A stretch of 64,000 nucleotides of DNA, taken from NCBI RefSeq assembly GCF_030253575.1, contig NC_080569.1, forward strand, positions 9,429,501-9,493,500, read 5' to 3'. How positions within the stretch are numbered: the stretch's first letter is position 1; every line of letters starts with the position of its first letter. This document shows, piece by piece, positions 33,101 through 43,889 of the stretch. The notes below the pieces were generated by a model. That model made no database searches. It had not been told where the DNA came from and saw only the letters and a program-made list of their open reading frames with translations. Made by a program: the position numbers and the translations under genes. This DNA comes from Rhododendron vialii (lineage: Eukaryota > Streptophyta > Magnoliopsida > Ericales > Ericaceae).

Positions 33101-34096
33101 GATAAGATGGATAGCAGCTCAAACTGACAGGTACCGCAACGGGGAGTTGTACCGTTGCATAGCAGATACCAAGGGGGCTTTTGTGCAGCCTGCTATGTAT
33201 GAAGCTTTTGGTCTGACGGTTATTGAAGCAATGAACTGTGGGTTAATCACGTTTGCCACCAATCAAGGGGGGCCTGCAGAGATTATCGTTGATGGGGTCT
33301 CGGGTTTTCACATTGATCCTTACAATGGTGACGAATCTAGTGACAAGATTGCGGATTTCTTTGAGAAGTGCAAGGCTGATGCCAAATATTGGAGTAAGAT
33401 ATCTCAAGAAGGTCTAAAGCGGATAGACGAATGGTTAAATCTGAACCTAAATGAGATAATTTTTTTGAAGTATCGTCTGATTTTTTTGTAGCTTATTTAA
33501 TTCTGGCTTTATCTGCAGCTATACATGGAAGATCTATGCAAACAAAGTATTGAACATGGGATCTTTATATGGGTTTTGGAGGCAAATGAATAAAGAACAG
33601 AAGAAAGCAAAGCAAACATACCTTCAAATGTTTTACAATCTCCAATTCAGGAATCTGGTGTGTTACTTACCTGGCCTGTTATTTTTCTCATATATTTCTC
33701 AACTGACAAGTATGCTAAACTATACACAAAATGTTACAGGCAAAGAACATAGCCATCCCAACTGCTGAACCCAAACAAATAGTACCAACTCCAATGATTA
33801 AACCCCAAGAACCAGAATTACCTAAATCCCCAGAGCCAACACCAGTGGCAACAACTCATATTCAGCCCACACCAAGGCATGTTTGCTAACTCTGAATACA
33901 AAATGGAAATATTTTGAACTAATTTTAGGCAGCTCAAAAGATGATTTTGTGCAGGGAAAACGGTTTAGAGCCGATGCAGATTGCCTTCCCAAGACATGAT
34001 CAAAGATCTTGCCCCCGATGTTCATGGTGCTTCTTTTGTATATCTCTCTTTATAATATACTATGGTGCTATGAAGTATTATGGGCTCATTAGATGA
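30128..34096 (+). CDS. SUS: Sucrose synthase, SUS6/SUS7 type
   Basis: Fourteen exons: 30128-30231, 30354-30486, 30617-30771, 30847-31039, 31163-31281, 31394-31706, 31818-31991, 32090-32206, 32312-32478, 32556-32780, 32867-33433, 33519-33657, 33740-33876, 33955-34096; 2685 bp, 894 aa, in frame throughout. It starts [20 protein letters not shown] and shows the sucrose-synthase N-terminal domain, then the GT-B core ([64 protein letters not shown]). The enzyme reversibly makes UDP-glucose and fructose from sucrose and UDP. The extra Pro-rich tail after FYNLQFRNL marks the SUS6/7 clade, which Arabidopsis expresses in phloem sieve elements for callose. Intron 7 uses a GC donor (CAG|GCGAGT). The last junction is uncertain: a GC donor at 33877 gives a tail ending in a hydrophobic segment, a GT donor at 33881 gives a short tail stopping near 33999, and read-through stops at 33889 (851 aa). 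NKLGVTL replaces the usual NKLGVTQ. Confidence 0.92.
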
Positions 34097-34528
34097 CCAG
34101 GATCGGATGTTTGATTCCCAAACATACGTGATTCTTCTTCAAATGAAAGTGAATACGAACCTTGTATGTGTTACATGTTCTCAATTAAGCAATAAAACTC
34201 CCTTGGAGTCACTTCCGGCAACTATTCTATCGTTGTTTCATTCTACAGGAAATTTTCTGAAGTGAAATTAAAAGAACAGATGAAAACGAATTCGGTGCCT
34301 GGAATTTTTATTCTCTGTGCAATCAAGAGAGCCCTTCAGTGCCATACTTCCATTTCATAAACAACTTGGGTTCCATTCCACATCCCTTGCTTAGATCACT
34401 TGGGTTCCATCCCACATCAGTAGCTTAGACCTGCTAACAAATACGAGTATGAGTAAAACAAGAATGGAAAAAGCTTTGAAAATAGAACAACAGCATTATT
34501 GAATCCCCATGTCTTGCACGAGAGTCTT

Positions 34529-35773
34529 TCACTCGTGCATGTCGTTTCGAACTTCAATCTGCAGAATTTTTAGTGTTTGCTTAGAAAGGTTGATGAAGTA
34601 TATAAACAGAACTAGAGCAAAGTTGGGGGATTCTGGAAAAGGTTGGAAAGCTGGATGGTCTTACAAATTTGATTCCCAAATGATCGCAGCAATTGTTACA
34701 GTAAACATCTGCAACAACGCGATCTCCAACCCTTCGATTCTGTTCTGGGCCAAGTGTGTGCACATTGATACTGCATATATGTGATCCATACAAATCTTTT
34801 TCAGAAAACAAAAAATAGAATTGCATCTACTATGTTTTCTACCTATAGGAGTAAGGACATCTAGCTTAGTCAAAGCTTCTAATTATCGTCTATCCAAATC
34901 GAAATGTGAGATGATGAATCCATGCAGCTCATTATCCTGAAAAACAACCATCTTAAATTCAATCGTGGGGATCCGAAATTAGTCTCTACTTCTTGGAAAG
35001 TAAGAGGTCTGCTAGTATTAGAAATCTATTTGCTACAACATATGAACGATACTTTTTATGCCCTTCAATAGGCAAAATCACCAAAAGTTGTGGAAAAAAT
35101 AGAGAGAGAATGCACCTGCAATTGTTCCCTTCATCTGGCAATGAAGAGTTTATTTATTTATTTATTTTTTCTGTGTTTTTTTTTTTTACTTCCAAACATT
35201 CATCAATGATTAATAAAAATGACAATGAAATAAGAGAATTAATATTCACACTCCATTTTTTGTTATCCAGACTCTCTTTTTTATCTTTTAGCAAAAATAA
35301 ATACATACACTTTCAACACTAAAAAATAAAAAAAGAAATGTGGATAACAAAAAAGGGAGTGTGAATATCAATTCTTTGAAATAAACACCAAAAATACTCT
35401 GCAAGATTAAAAACTAGTACTAACCACCAAAAATGACTTCAAGAAAATTTTAAAGCTATGTGATTATGTATTTTCAGAGCTATAAAGCATACAAAAGATG
35501 CAATTCTGTGTGTGTATCCCCTATGGTTATATATAAAGCGGTAATTGAAATCAAGAACTTAATAGGAACAGAGAACAATACTACCAGGAAATCCCACAAC
35601 CAGAAAACAATTCAGCAGTGATATGCTGACTTGGTGCAATGTCACAGTTCCAAGAAAAAAAAAATGTTCGAATCAACGGAGGCAAATGAAAATTGCAGAG
35701 AGAGAGAGAGAGAGAGATTACAGTGAAATAATTCAAGTCTGTGAAGAGGGCAATGTGGGCTTGGCCTCCCCAT
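34529..35773 (-). pseudogene. Yippee-like gene, copy A, broken
   Basis: Homologous in order to the intact copy at 37310-38776. Exon 1 (35773-35722) begins ATGGGGAGG but lacks about 59 bp, which puts the first zinc-knuckle region out of frame. The central exon (34770-34665, 106 bp, same length as in copy B) is well kept: HTLGPEQNRRVGDRVVADVY, then CNNC. The next exon (34558-34529) stops after IEVRNDMHE. The exon coding the acidic tail is not found. A 143-bp MITE (35234-35376) sits in its intron. The upstream leader (about 35835-36055) is still clearly similar to that of copy B. Confidence 0.75.
35234..35376. mobile_element. Short MITE with 8-bp TSD inside Yippee copy A
   Basis: Inverted arms of about 30 bp (AATATTCACACTCCATTTTT and the facing AAAAAGGGAGTGTGAATAT) are flanked by TGAAATAA at 35226-35233 and 35377-35384. 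Related half-copies with AGGAATGTG motifs occur near 43995-44035. The insertion is in an intron of the broken copy A. Confidence 0.85.
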
Positions 35774-36598
35774 TGTTGTTCCCTACTTAGTTGGAACAAT
35801 ACTACCTAATATGGGATTGTACGGAAAACAGAGCACAAATGGGATGAACAACTCGGGGAGAAAGTGAATGATCAACTCTCACAGTTCTTGATGGTGAAAA
35901 TATGGGTGTTCAAGAATGTTAGAGAGAGAGAGAGAGAGAGAGATATTCTTGACGGTTGAAGAGGAAGAGAATTCTGGAGTATGCTTATCACACAGAGAGA
36001 GAGAGAAGCTTCGTTGGAGTTTAACTGCCATAACTGTCACAACAGGTTTCATTTTTGTGAAGGATTCCTAATATTTTGAAATTATCAAAAGTGCCCTTGC
36101 TTGCTATGTGTACACCACACCGGAAAAACCAATGCAAACCAGTATTTCTATTCTATTGGTGAATAAATGCTTTGCAATTCCATTGTTTAAGCCCATACGC
36201 CAATGAAATGATGCCATACAATCGTGTTGTATGAATGGTTGTTTAATGTGTCATGTTAGTAGACTTTCTCTTTTCTATTAGAGTTCCCGCTCTCTCGCTC
36301 TAAGGTTTTGTTTGAGATGTGTAAAAAGGTTAGTTTGTTTTAATAATCTTTTCATCTCTAGTTAAACCTTTTGTTCTGTATACTCTCTCTTTTTTAATCT
36401 TTTGGTCAATTTTTTGGATTGACAAAATTAAGGAATTTTAAACAAAAACTACTGGCCAAATTCGAACCAAATTTACACTACAGACAAAGATATACCAAAA
36501 CAGCTAGAAATTTTAGTACACGAAGCTTATGATACATCAATCTAAACTCTGATTAATAAGTGTACGTTCTTTCAGCCGAAACCCAAGTAGCTTTTGCT

Positions 36599-36604
<6 letters not shown>

Positions 36605-36655
<51 letters not shown>
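36605..36655. repeat. (GA)n microsatellite
   Basis: About 51 bp of uninterrupted GA between Yippee copies A and B. 36056-37200 otherwise shows AT-rich intergenic sequence without a gene. Confidence 0.95.
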
Positions 36656-36656
<1 letters not shown>

Positions 36657-37309
36657 ACGTTGCTTTTATCTTTTTAGATGATTTTGGTAATAAAAGAGGT
36701 GAAGAGTGATCGAATTCAATGCTACTAATCATTTGAACTAGACTCCTATCAGGCTCTCACGGTATGATCTCTTATGTGTTTTTGGACTATAAGAATTAAG
36801 ATCCTCTAAAGTGATGACCTCTTATTGTTTTCGCACAGCACAAAGTAAGACTCATCATGATATATTAATTTTAGTGACGATTCGAGTTCTTAATTTAGTA
36901 AGTCTTTTTGTCGTTTATGTAAAGAACTCAAGTTGATCATTCATGTTTTCTTCAACGAAACGTGATTCGGCCAAGCCTTCACTGACATATGGTCATTTTA
37001 ATTATGCCACGAACGGTAAATACATCCGGACTTTATACTCAGGAACAAATTTCTTGTTTTTTCCGTGAAAAAAAAGTGCCCGAATAATCTTCCCACGAAT
37101 CTAACAAAAATCGTGTGCCTTTTGTGTGTGTGAATGTTCTCAAGTGAACAATCAAATTTCCTTGCAGTCATTTATTTGGCTGCTATTTTCTAGTTCTTTC
37201 ATGCAACAAGAGATTTCCTAAACAGAAATTGATAAAAAATGCAGAACAGACGATTAAGAATTCAGTGCATGAAACTTTCATTTTTTGTGCATGGGATCAA
37301 AAGTGTCCT

Positions 37310-38595
37310 TCAGTTGTCGTCGTTTCCATCAACCTCATCGTCATCTTCATCAACTTCATCTTCATCAACCTCATCGTCATCTTCATCAACTTCATCTTCA
37401 TCAACCTCGTCTTCCTCAACTTCATCTTCAGATTCAGAAGCAGGAACAGGAACGATTTCGTTTCCATCCCAAAGCAAAAGCTTAGACCTGGAAAATTTTC
37501 GTGTAGTTCAGCGAAAAGTAAAACAATGAAAATAACTACAGCACAGAAGAACTTTGGTGAGAGTTACATGAAATGGTTGGCCATAGAATACTTACCCGCG
37601 CAGTAAGATTTGCTTCGCTTTCACTCTCATATAGACAGCGTCATTTGGAACTTCAATCTGCAGGATTTAGTGTTTGCTTAGAAAGACTTATTTATCAACC
37701 AAAAACCATGGAATTGCGAAAGAAGTCGGAAAGGTGGATAGTCTTACGAAGTGGAACCCCAAAGGATTGCCGCAATTGTTACAGTAAATTTCTGCTGCCA
37801 CGTAGTTTCCAACCCTTCGATTCGATTCTGCCCCAAGTGAGTGCCAATTGATACTGCATATGCGTAATGCATCGAGAAAATGTTGAAATAAAATTTAGTT
37901 TCGACATAAAATGTTTGACATCGTAGAAAACGTTTTCGATGGGGTATGGAAATCGGAATGGGTCGAGGACTGGATACTCCAGGATACATAGGAATAGCGA
38001 AAACAACTTACAGAATTTTAGAGGGGAAGATTGTTCTGCCCTTATGATGGAAAAGATTCCATTAAAAAAAATACTAAACTATTTTAATCGAACCTAAAAA
38101 TAAATAGAAAATATCTCAGGTCGAAACAAATGGAGTCTAAATTTGTCTTTGATTCAAACTAGTATGTTTTCTTCCAATAGCATAAAATATAAGGACATCA
38201 AGTTTCGCATTTTTCAGAAACTACTCTAGAGGTTATCAAAATGGGAGAAACGATAATAGGTTCGAAAACTTGGTTATCCAAAAAATTAAAACCGTGCATG
38301 CATTCAAAGATTTTTTTCCGAGGGAGACGAGTTCCTACGCAGTTCGAAAGAGGCCTCCATTCAGCTCTGTATCCTGCAATTTATTTTTTCAAAAGAATAC
38401 AATGGTTAGTATACGAAACTAGTCTTGAGATTTTTGTAAGTAAGAATTACGCTTGTTCAAGGAGCAAGTGAGAATGAGAAAGCTGTTTACTGAAATAAAA
38501 TCATACAAAATTTTCATGCAAATACGGCAAATCAAGAAAGTTTAGAAAACAAGATAATGTTCAAGAATAATCCTTGTAAGCATATGTCATATGGT

Positions 38596-38656
<61 letters not shown>

Positions 38657-38776
38657 TACATCCTCATGGAGAGACGTCCGCTCTCGTTTGAGAGCAATGT
38701 GGGTTTGGCATTTACGGCCGACGTAGAACTCATTCTCTGGAGTTTGATCAAATTGGAGGAGTAAGACCCTCCCCAT
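37310..38776 (-). CDS. Yippee-like zinc-binding domain protein with acidic tail, copy B (intact)
   Basis: Five exons in my model: 38776-38660, 38373-38339 (35 bp), 37853-37748, 37657-37596, 37487-37310; 498 bp, 165 aa, every junction GT-AG and in phase. It starts MGRVLLLQFD, as Yippee proteins do. The first metal knuckle is altered: YVGRKCQTHIAL has Gly where the first Cys of CxxC should be. The central part is intact: SLGAESNRRVGNYVAAEIYC followed by NNCGNPLGF. After SKLLLWDGNEIVPVP comes an Asp/Glu-rich tail with a 12-residue repeat (DEDEVDEDDDEV twice). Yippee domains bind one zinc through two CxxC pairs and serve in chromatin-, spindle- or ligase-related complexes; the role here is unknown. 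The small second exon is inferred by phase and homology. The intron after exon 1 starts beside a 55-bp CT repeat. Confidence 0.75.
38600..38654. repeat. (GA)n microsatellite in Yippee copy B intron 1
   Basis: About 55 bp of GA (CT on the gene strand) beginning a few bases inside the first intron. Copy A has a 21-bp GA run at 35697-35717 in the same place, so the repeat predates the duplication. Confidence 0.95.
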
Positions 38777-39184
38777 CGTTGTCGCTTCGATCAGTAGAAG
38801 AGCTCTGAAGCTACCGAGGATTTCTCTCTTCTTTCTTCTTTGGAAATCAAGCAGTGTCAAGAAAATTGTTGGGGTATGTACTCAGAACGATATCAAACGT
38901 GTTGCAGTCGGGAAACAGAGGATAAAGGGGATGAACAGAGGGCGAAAGTGAATGATAAAATCAAATTTCTTCAGGGTGGAAATATGGGTGTCCAAGAAGG
39001 CAAGAAGGTTTGGGCAGAGGAAGGGGGAGAGAGAGATTCTTGATCGTGGAAGAGGAAGAGAAAGAATCAAGCCCTGAAATGGGTTTCATATATATGCTCA
39101 AACTATTACACACAGTGAGAGAGAGAGAAGCTCAGATGAGGTTAACTTCCGTAACGGTCATAACTGCTTATCCGGGAAACTATT

Positions 39185-40440
39185 ACTAGTACTTAGGCTT
39201 ACCTGTTTCATTATAGGCTTCTCCTTGGTGCCTTAAAAGAATAGAGTGGTTTTGTTTATTTATTGCAACTAGAGGTGGCAAATGGACGGGTTTCAGCGAG
39301 TTCAAATGGATTGTGCCATCGTGGGTTGAATATGGGCATGTGAATACGAGTCAATAGTAGGCTGGTTAAATATGTGTCAAATCATACCCAAACTCGACCC
39401 GACCTGTTTTCCTTCTTTTTCTCCCTTTATCAATATAACTCAGAAAATTAATAGCAAAGCACCAGGCAGCAGCACCATCAAACCCATGACATAATCAACT
39501 ATTTGATTCTAAAGATATACGTCGTTCCACAAAGCACAAAGCACGAAGCAAAGTATACTCCACGGGCGAAGAGCGAGAGATAATTTAAAATAACCAAGGA
39601 GCAAGATTACAATGGAGCCGGCTATAGCTGTCACTCCACAAACTGGAGCACCCTTGAATCCCAAACAAAGAGATACCAAGAACAATTTAGTATTCACAAC
39701 TCATTAGGGACTTAAAAACCCTAATACTCTTGCATAAACTCTTCAAAGACTTGCATATAAAAATACGCAAAGTATCTATATATAATAAACAAAATTTTGC
39801 CTTGCCATAGAAGTTTTGGAGGGGGGCAAGATAATAATTTCACATACCAACTCACTTAGGCAATTGCTGACTAGGGAGATGCATAATAAACTCTTTAAAC
39901 ACACACAACACCAACTCAACTCCTGATGTGGGAGCCAGCTCAGCTGACGCAGGCCCAAGAGCCTCGCCTCTAAACACACTAGGAAACATTCAAAAAGGAA
40001 AATTAATTAGGGCACATTCCTAACAGATTATTCATTCGGAAATTAATAAGTTTAATAGGTCAAACACATTTTTTCTTTAGCTATTTCTTTTAAAATGGAA
40101 GGCATGCGTGATTAATCTGATCAGTAGAAAAATCATCGAAGTGAGTCAAGAGTAGATAGGCTCATAATCCCCAAACTAGATGGCTCATTCACCTTTGAAG
40201 CTCAAGCACACTATAAAATATGGGGAGAATGTAACCCAACAATTATTAGCAGCCTAGGTTAAAGATGACAACTTGTACTCTTGTTATTACTTGTGTTAAT
40301 GTGCTGCCTAAGTGGAGCAACAAATGACTGATTAATTAAAAAAAGTGGCAACACGCGATGACCCTGCAATTGTAATTAGCTAAATCTGTGAAAGAAGCTG
40401 TGGTGAAACCCACTGACCTCAGCCCCAGTAGCACATCTTA
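39185..40440. other. Intergenic between Yippee copies B and C
   Basis: Contains one hAT-like tip (TAGAGGTGGCAAATGGACGGG at about 39269) followed by AAACTCGACCCGACC near 39390, suggesting a decayed hAT MITE. No gene is supported. Confidence 0.45.
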
Positions 40441-40444
40441 GACC

Positions 40445-40910
40445 GGAGAGCATCTTATTCCGTTTCAATGAACAATTTTTACAGCCGTATTCATAAACCT
40501 CCGGTCTTCTTTGAGGGTAATGTGGGTTTGTCATTTACAACACATGTAGAACTCATTATAAGGAGTTTGATCAAAAATATTGTTATAAGAAAGACCCTCC
40601 CCATAGCTGTAGTGTCGATCAGTAGCAGAGCTTTGAAGCAGCCAAGAATTTCGCTCCCTTTGTTGGGGCTATGTTATTGGAACAATATCAAACGGGGTCG
40701 GTGGGACGTTCGGGAAACAGAGGACAAAGAGGATGAACAAAGGGTAAAAGTGAGCAATAAACTCAAATTTCTTGATGGTGGAAGAGGAAGAGAGAATCAG
40801 CCATGAACAGGGTTTAATATGCTAACACTGTATAACACAGTCACACTGATTCACATACAGAGAGAAGGTTCGTTGAAGTCAACTGCCCTAACCCTCATTG
40901 CAAACCTTTG
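40445..40910 (-). pseudogene. Yippee-like gene, copy C, first exon and leader only
   Basis: Exon 1 begins at ATG 40604 (ATGGGGAGGGTCTT), then carries a 4-base gain relative to copy B that shifts the frame. The homologous frame reads EFYMCCK, a stop in place of Cys, then QTHITLKED. It still has the first knuckle Cys that copy B has lost. The upstream leader (about 40715-40910) matches copies A and B. No downstream exons are found toward the gap before copy B. Confidence 0.7.
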
Positions 40911-41445
40911 CTTGGGCATTTGCTAACATTTCCGGTTAGGAAAATCACGTTAAGTTTTAATAACAGCAACGAGCATGCTTTGCTAATACAAAACCGTACT
41001 TTACAAGAAAATGCAACACACAAGATAAATATAGCAAAAAAATTCTCAAATTGGCACACAAGATAAACAGTCTATTGAGTTTTCTCTAACTGTTTTGTTA
41101 AGAGAGTGCGATAATTGCTTTGAAATTATGTATAAATCACACGAGATATTGGCACCCCTGAGATTTAATCTATTTCCATGAAGAGAGGATTTATATTACC
41201 ATTTGCAGCAATCATCAACAAAATAACAGCAGAATAAAATCAAACGAACATCGAATCTATATCAGACATTCCTTGATGCATCACGAAACTACCAATCGTT
41301 TAATTCCACAACCGACCAAACAGAAAACAAAAGCATTATACACTACCACTTCCCTAACAACCAAACACCTAACCCTAACCCTAGATACGCAACACAAAAC
41401 AAATTAAAACAACCTTCGAACACCAAATCCACCAATCGAACGGAT

Positions 41446-41892
41446 TCAAGAGCTAGTGAACTTGGTCACGGCCTTGGTGCCCTCAGACACGGCGTGCTTG
41501 GCCAATTCACCAGGCAACACAAGTCTCACCGCCGTCTGTATCTCCCGAGAAGTGATGGTGGGCTTCTTGTTGTACCTGGCCAGCCTGGACGCCTCCTGGG
41601 CCAGCTTCTCGAATATATCGTTGATGAAGCTGTTCATGATCCCCATGGCCTTGCTCGAGATCCCGATGTCGGGGTGGACCTGCTTCAGCACCTTGAAGAT
41701 GTAGATCTTGTACGTCTCCACGCTCTTCTTCGTCCTCTTCTTCTTCTTTTCCCCAGCCGCAGCGGAGGCGTCTTTCGGCAGCTTCTTCCCCGCCTTGGGC
41801 TTCTTCTCCGCCGGGGCCTTCTCGGCTGCGGTCGTCTTCTTCTCCTCCGCCGGCTTCTTCTCCGCGGGCTTCTTCTCGGCCTTGGGCGCCAT
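41446..41892 (-). CDS. Histone H2B
   Basis: Intronless ORF of 148 aa. The N-terminal tail is Lys/Ala/Pro-rich with repeated [13 protein letters not shown]-type units, usual for plant H2B. The fold begins [20 protein letters not shown] and continues [40 protein letters not shown], ending [10 protein letters not shown]. The conserved Lys of the AVTKFTSS end is the monoubiquitination site. It forms the nucleosome dimer with H2A. Promoter elements (TATA, CCAAT and octamer) lie just upstream. The GC-rich complement keeps long frames open on the plus strand; these are shadows. Confidence 0.97.
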   Translation of the reverse strand: MAPKAEKKPAEKKPAEEKKTTAAEKAPAEKKPKAGKKLPKDASAAAGEKKKKRTKKSVETYKIYIFKVLKQVHPDIGISSKAMGIMNSFINDIFEKLAQEASRLARYNKKPTITSREIQTAVRLVLPGELAKHAVSEGTKAVTKFTSS

Positions 41893-41991
41893 CGAATCTA
41901 GAGAGAGAGAGATTAGGTTTTCGAAAATAGAATTGGGAGATCTGAATTTGCTTTGATTTGGAACGGTGAGGGGATAAGGGTTGTGGTGGTG

Positions 41992-42046
41992 CTTTTATAT
42001 TGAAGGTTGACGCTTTTTCATTGGGCAGCGAGGTATCACGCGGATC
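41992..42046 (-). promoter_or_regulatory. Histone H2B promoter: TATA, CCAAT, CGCGGATC octamer
   Basis: On the minus strand TATAAAAG lies at 41999-41992, CCAAT at 42024-42020, and the octamer (CGCGGATC read on plus) at 42039-42046 in the context TCACGCGGATCG, identical over 12 bases to the H2A promoter site. Confidence 0.8.
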
Positions 42047-42059
42047 GCTGACTTGTATT

Positions 42060-43690
42060 CGGTATGCGCCGTTGGATTAAGATGTGAGAGAAAAGGAGTG
42101 GGATAACGGTTGAGATGCGATTTGGGATTTGGTGTTCGGCTTAAAACGGAGGGAACATTTGGGAGTTTCGCAATTTGGATTGCCGCCTTTTATTTATTTA
42201 TGCTTTGTTTCGAATTTAGGGAAAGTGATGGAAATGAGGGAAAGAAAATGAGAGAAAAATTTTACTCCCTCTGTCTCATTTATTTATTTATCTTTTTTGG
42301 ATATTCGGATCAGTTTTCAATTGTTTATATCTTTCATTATGAATTTTAAAAAATATACACTATGGATTTTATTTGATAGTTCTTGATTTGGTCAATAATC
42401 CAAAGTTTTTAAAATTATAAAAAATATTATAGATTAAGAGATATAAGTGTTTAAAGAATGATACGAATAACTAAAATGAACAATCAAAATTGGACGGAAG
42501 AAGTACTATTCACAAAACTTTAATTCTTTATTTTCTTTCCTCTTTCTCTCCAACCGAAACTTGAACAAATTTTTTTTAACTTTCCTTTCTTTTCTTTCAC
42601 TTCCTCTGAGTGCGCTTGAACCATGTGTTTGGTTCAAAAGGATTTCCCACTTAAACTATCACTCTTTTTCACTTTACCCCCTTCCACTAAATAATTTACA
42701 CCTTGTCTCCTTAATCTTCCATTTATAGTATTGCTTAGCCCTTTTGTCACTTTTCTGTTCGTACATATTTGAGTGTTAGAATTTGACATGATATGCATGT
42801 GTGCGTAATTCATGACTAAAATATCTCTTTCTCAATGAGACATTGCTATTTATAAGTTATGTGACTTGTTGTGAATGTATATATAAATATTCTTTACATT
42901 GTTTTCTAAGTACATCATCTAATTCAAGGAACATGCTTCTCTCTATTATTTAATTGCTATATGGAGCACACTACGATTATAATTTTGATCACTCGTCATT
43001 TGTAATTATTTTTAATATGAGTCGTAAAACAATGCTATACTAGTATCTTAGTGAAGACGAATATTTCCAACATAACTTGTTTATCTGTACATGTAATATT
43101 TGAATCTAAAGTTCAAATTATGATGGAAGAGTTATAAAAAAAAAGGAGCAAAGTGATACTAAATGATATGTTGGGGGGGCAAAGTATAGGATATTTTAGA
43201 TGAAGGGGGTAAAATGAAAATTGATAGTTTAAGCAAATAATCTGTAATTAACCCAATACTAAAAGAAAAGATGCTCACGATTTTTGGATGTTGAATCTAT
43301 TTTGGTCTGTTTGACAGCAGCTAGACACCCGTATACAGCAATCTGGGTGCTTTTATAACTAGTGTTTGTTTCACTCTTTGAATTTGAACTAGCGTCTGTG
43401 TCCGTTCGATGCATGAGATAAAAAAAATCATATTGGTGGTTTTTAATTCCCGTGCATCGAACGGACACAACGCTAATTGATATAAAAGATAATTTTATAT
43501 TTTTTCCAGTTCTGTGTTCGATGCACGTTAACATTGGCCTCATTCTATGCACTGAAATACACGTGTGTGAAAAATAATTTTAAAGTATCACGTGATGGTA
43601 TTCCAGGTGCATAGAATAATTTTTTTCTCCATATTCAACCCTCAACCCCAAGAGTCTCACTCCCTCTCCTACGTTCCAACACCACCCCTC
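42060..43690. other. Intergenic, AT-rich, with a small inverted-repeat element
   Basis: No gene seen. 43400-43413 (GTCCGTTCGATGCA) and 43453-43466 are perfect 14-bp inverted copies, and a third GTGTTCGATGCACG occurs near 43512, probably a MITE remnant spanning about 43370-43610. Confidence 0.5.
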
Positions 43691-43694
43691 CTCT

Positions 43695-43697
<3 letters not shown>

Positions 43698-43779
<82 letters not shown>
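43698..43779. repeat. (AT)n microsatellite
   Basis: About 82 bp of uninterrupted AT. A short GATA repeat follows at about 43864-43887. Confidence 0.97.
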
Positions 43780-43784
<5 letters not shown>

Positions 43785-43889
43785 AAAAATAAAAAACCTA
43801 GAAAATTAGGATTTAAAGATTGGAGACTTTAGAGGCTCACACACATTTCTATAATATATTGATGATAGATAGATAGATAGATAGATGAT

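Noticed and set aside
41494-41901. 135-aa plus-strand frame
   Set aside because: Antisense shadow of the GC-rich histone H2B gene.
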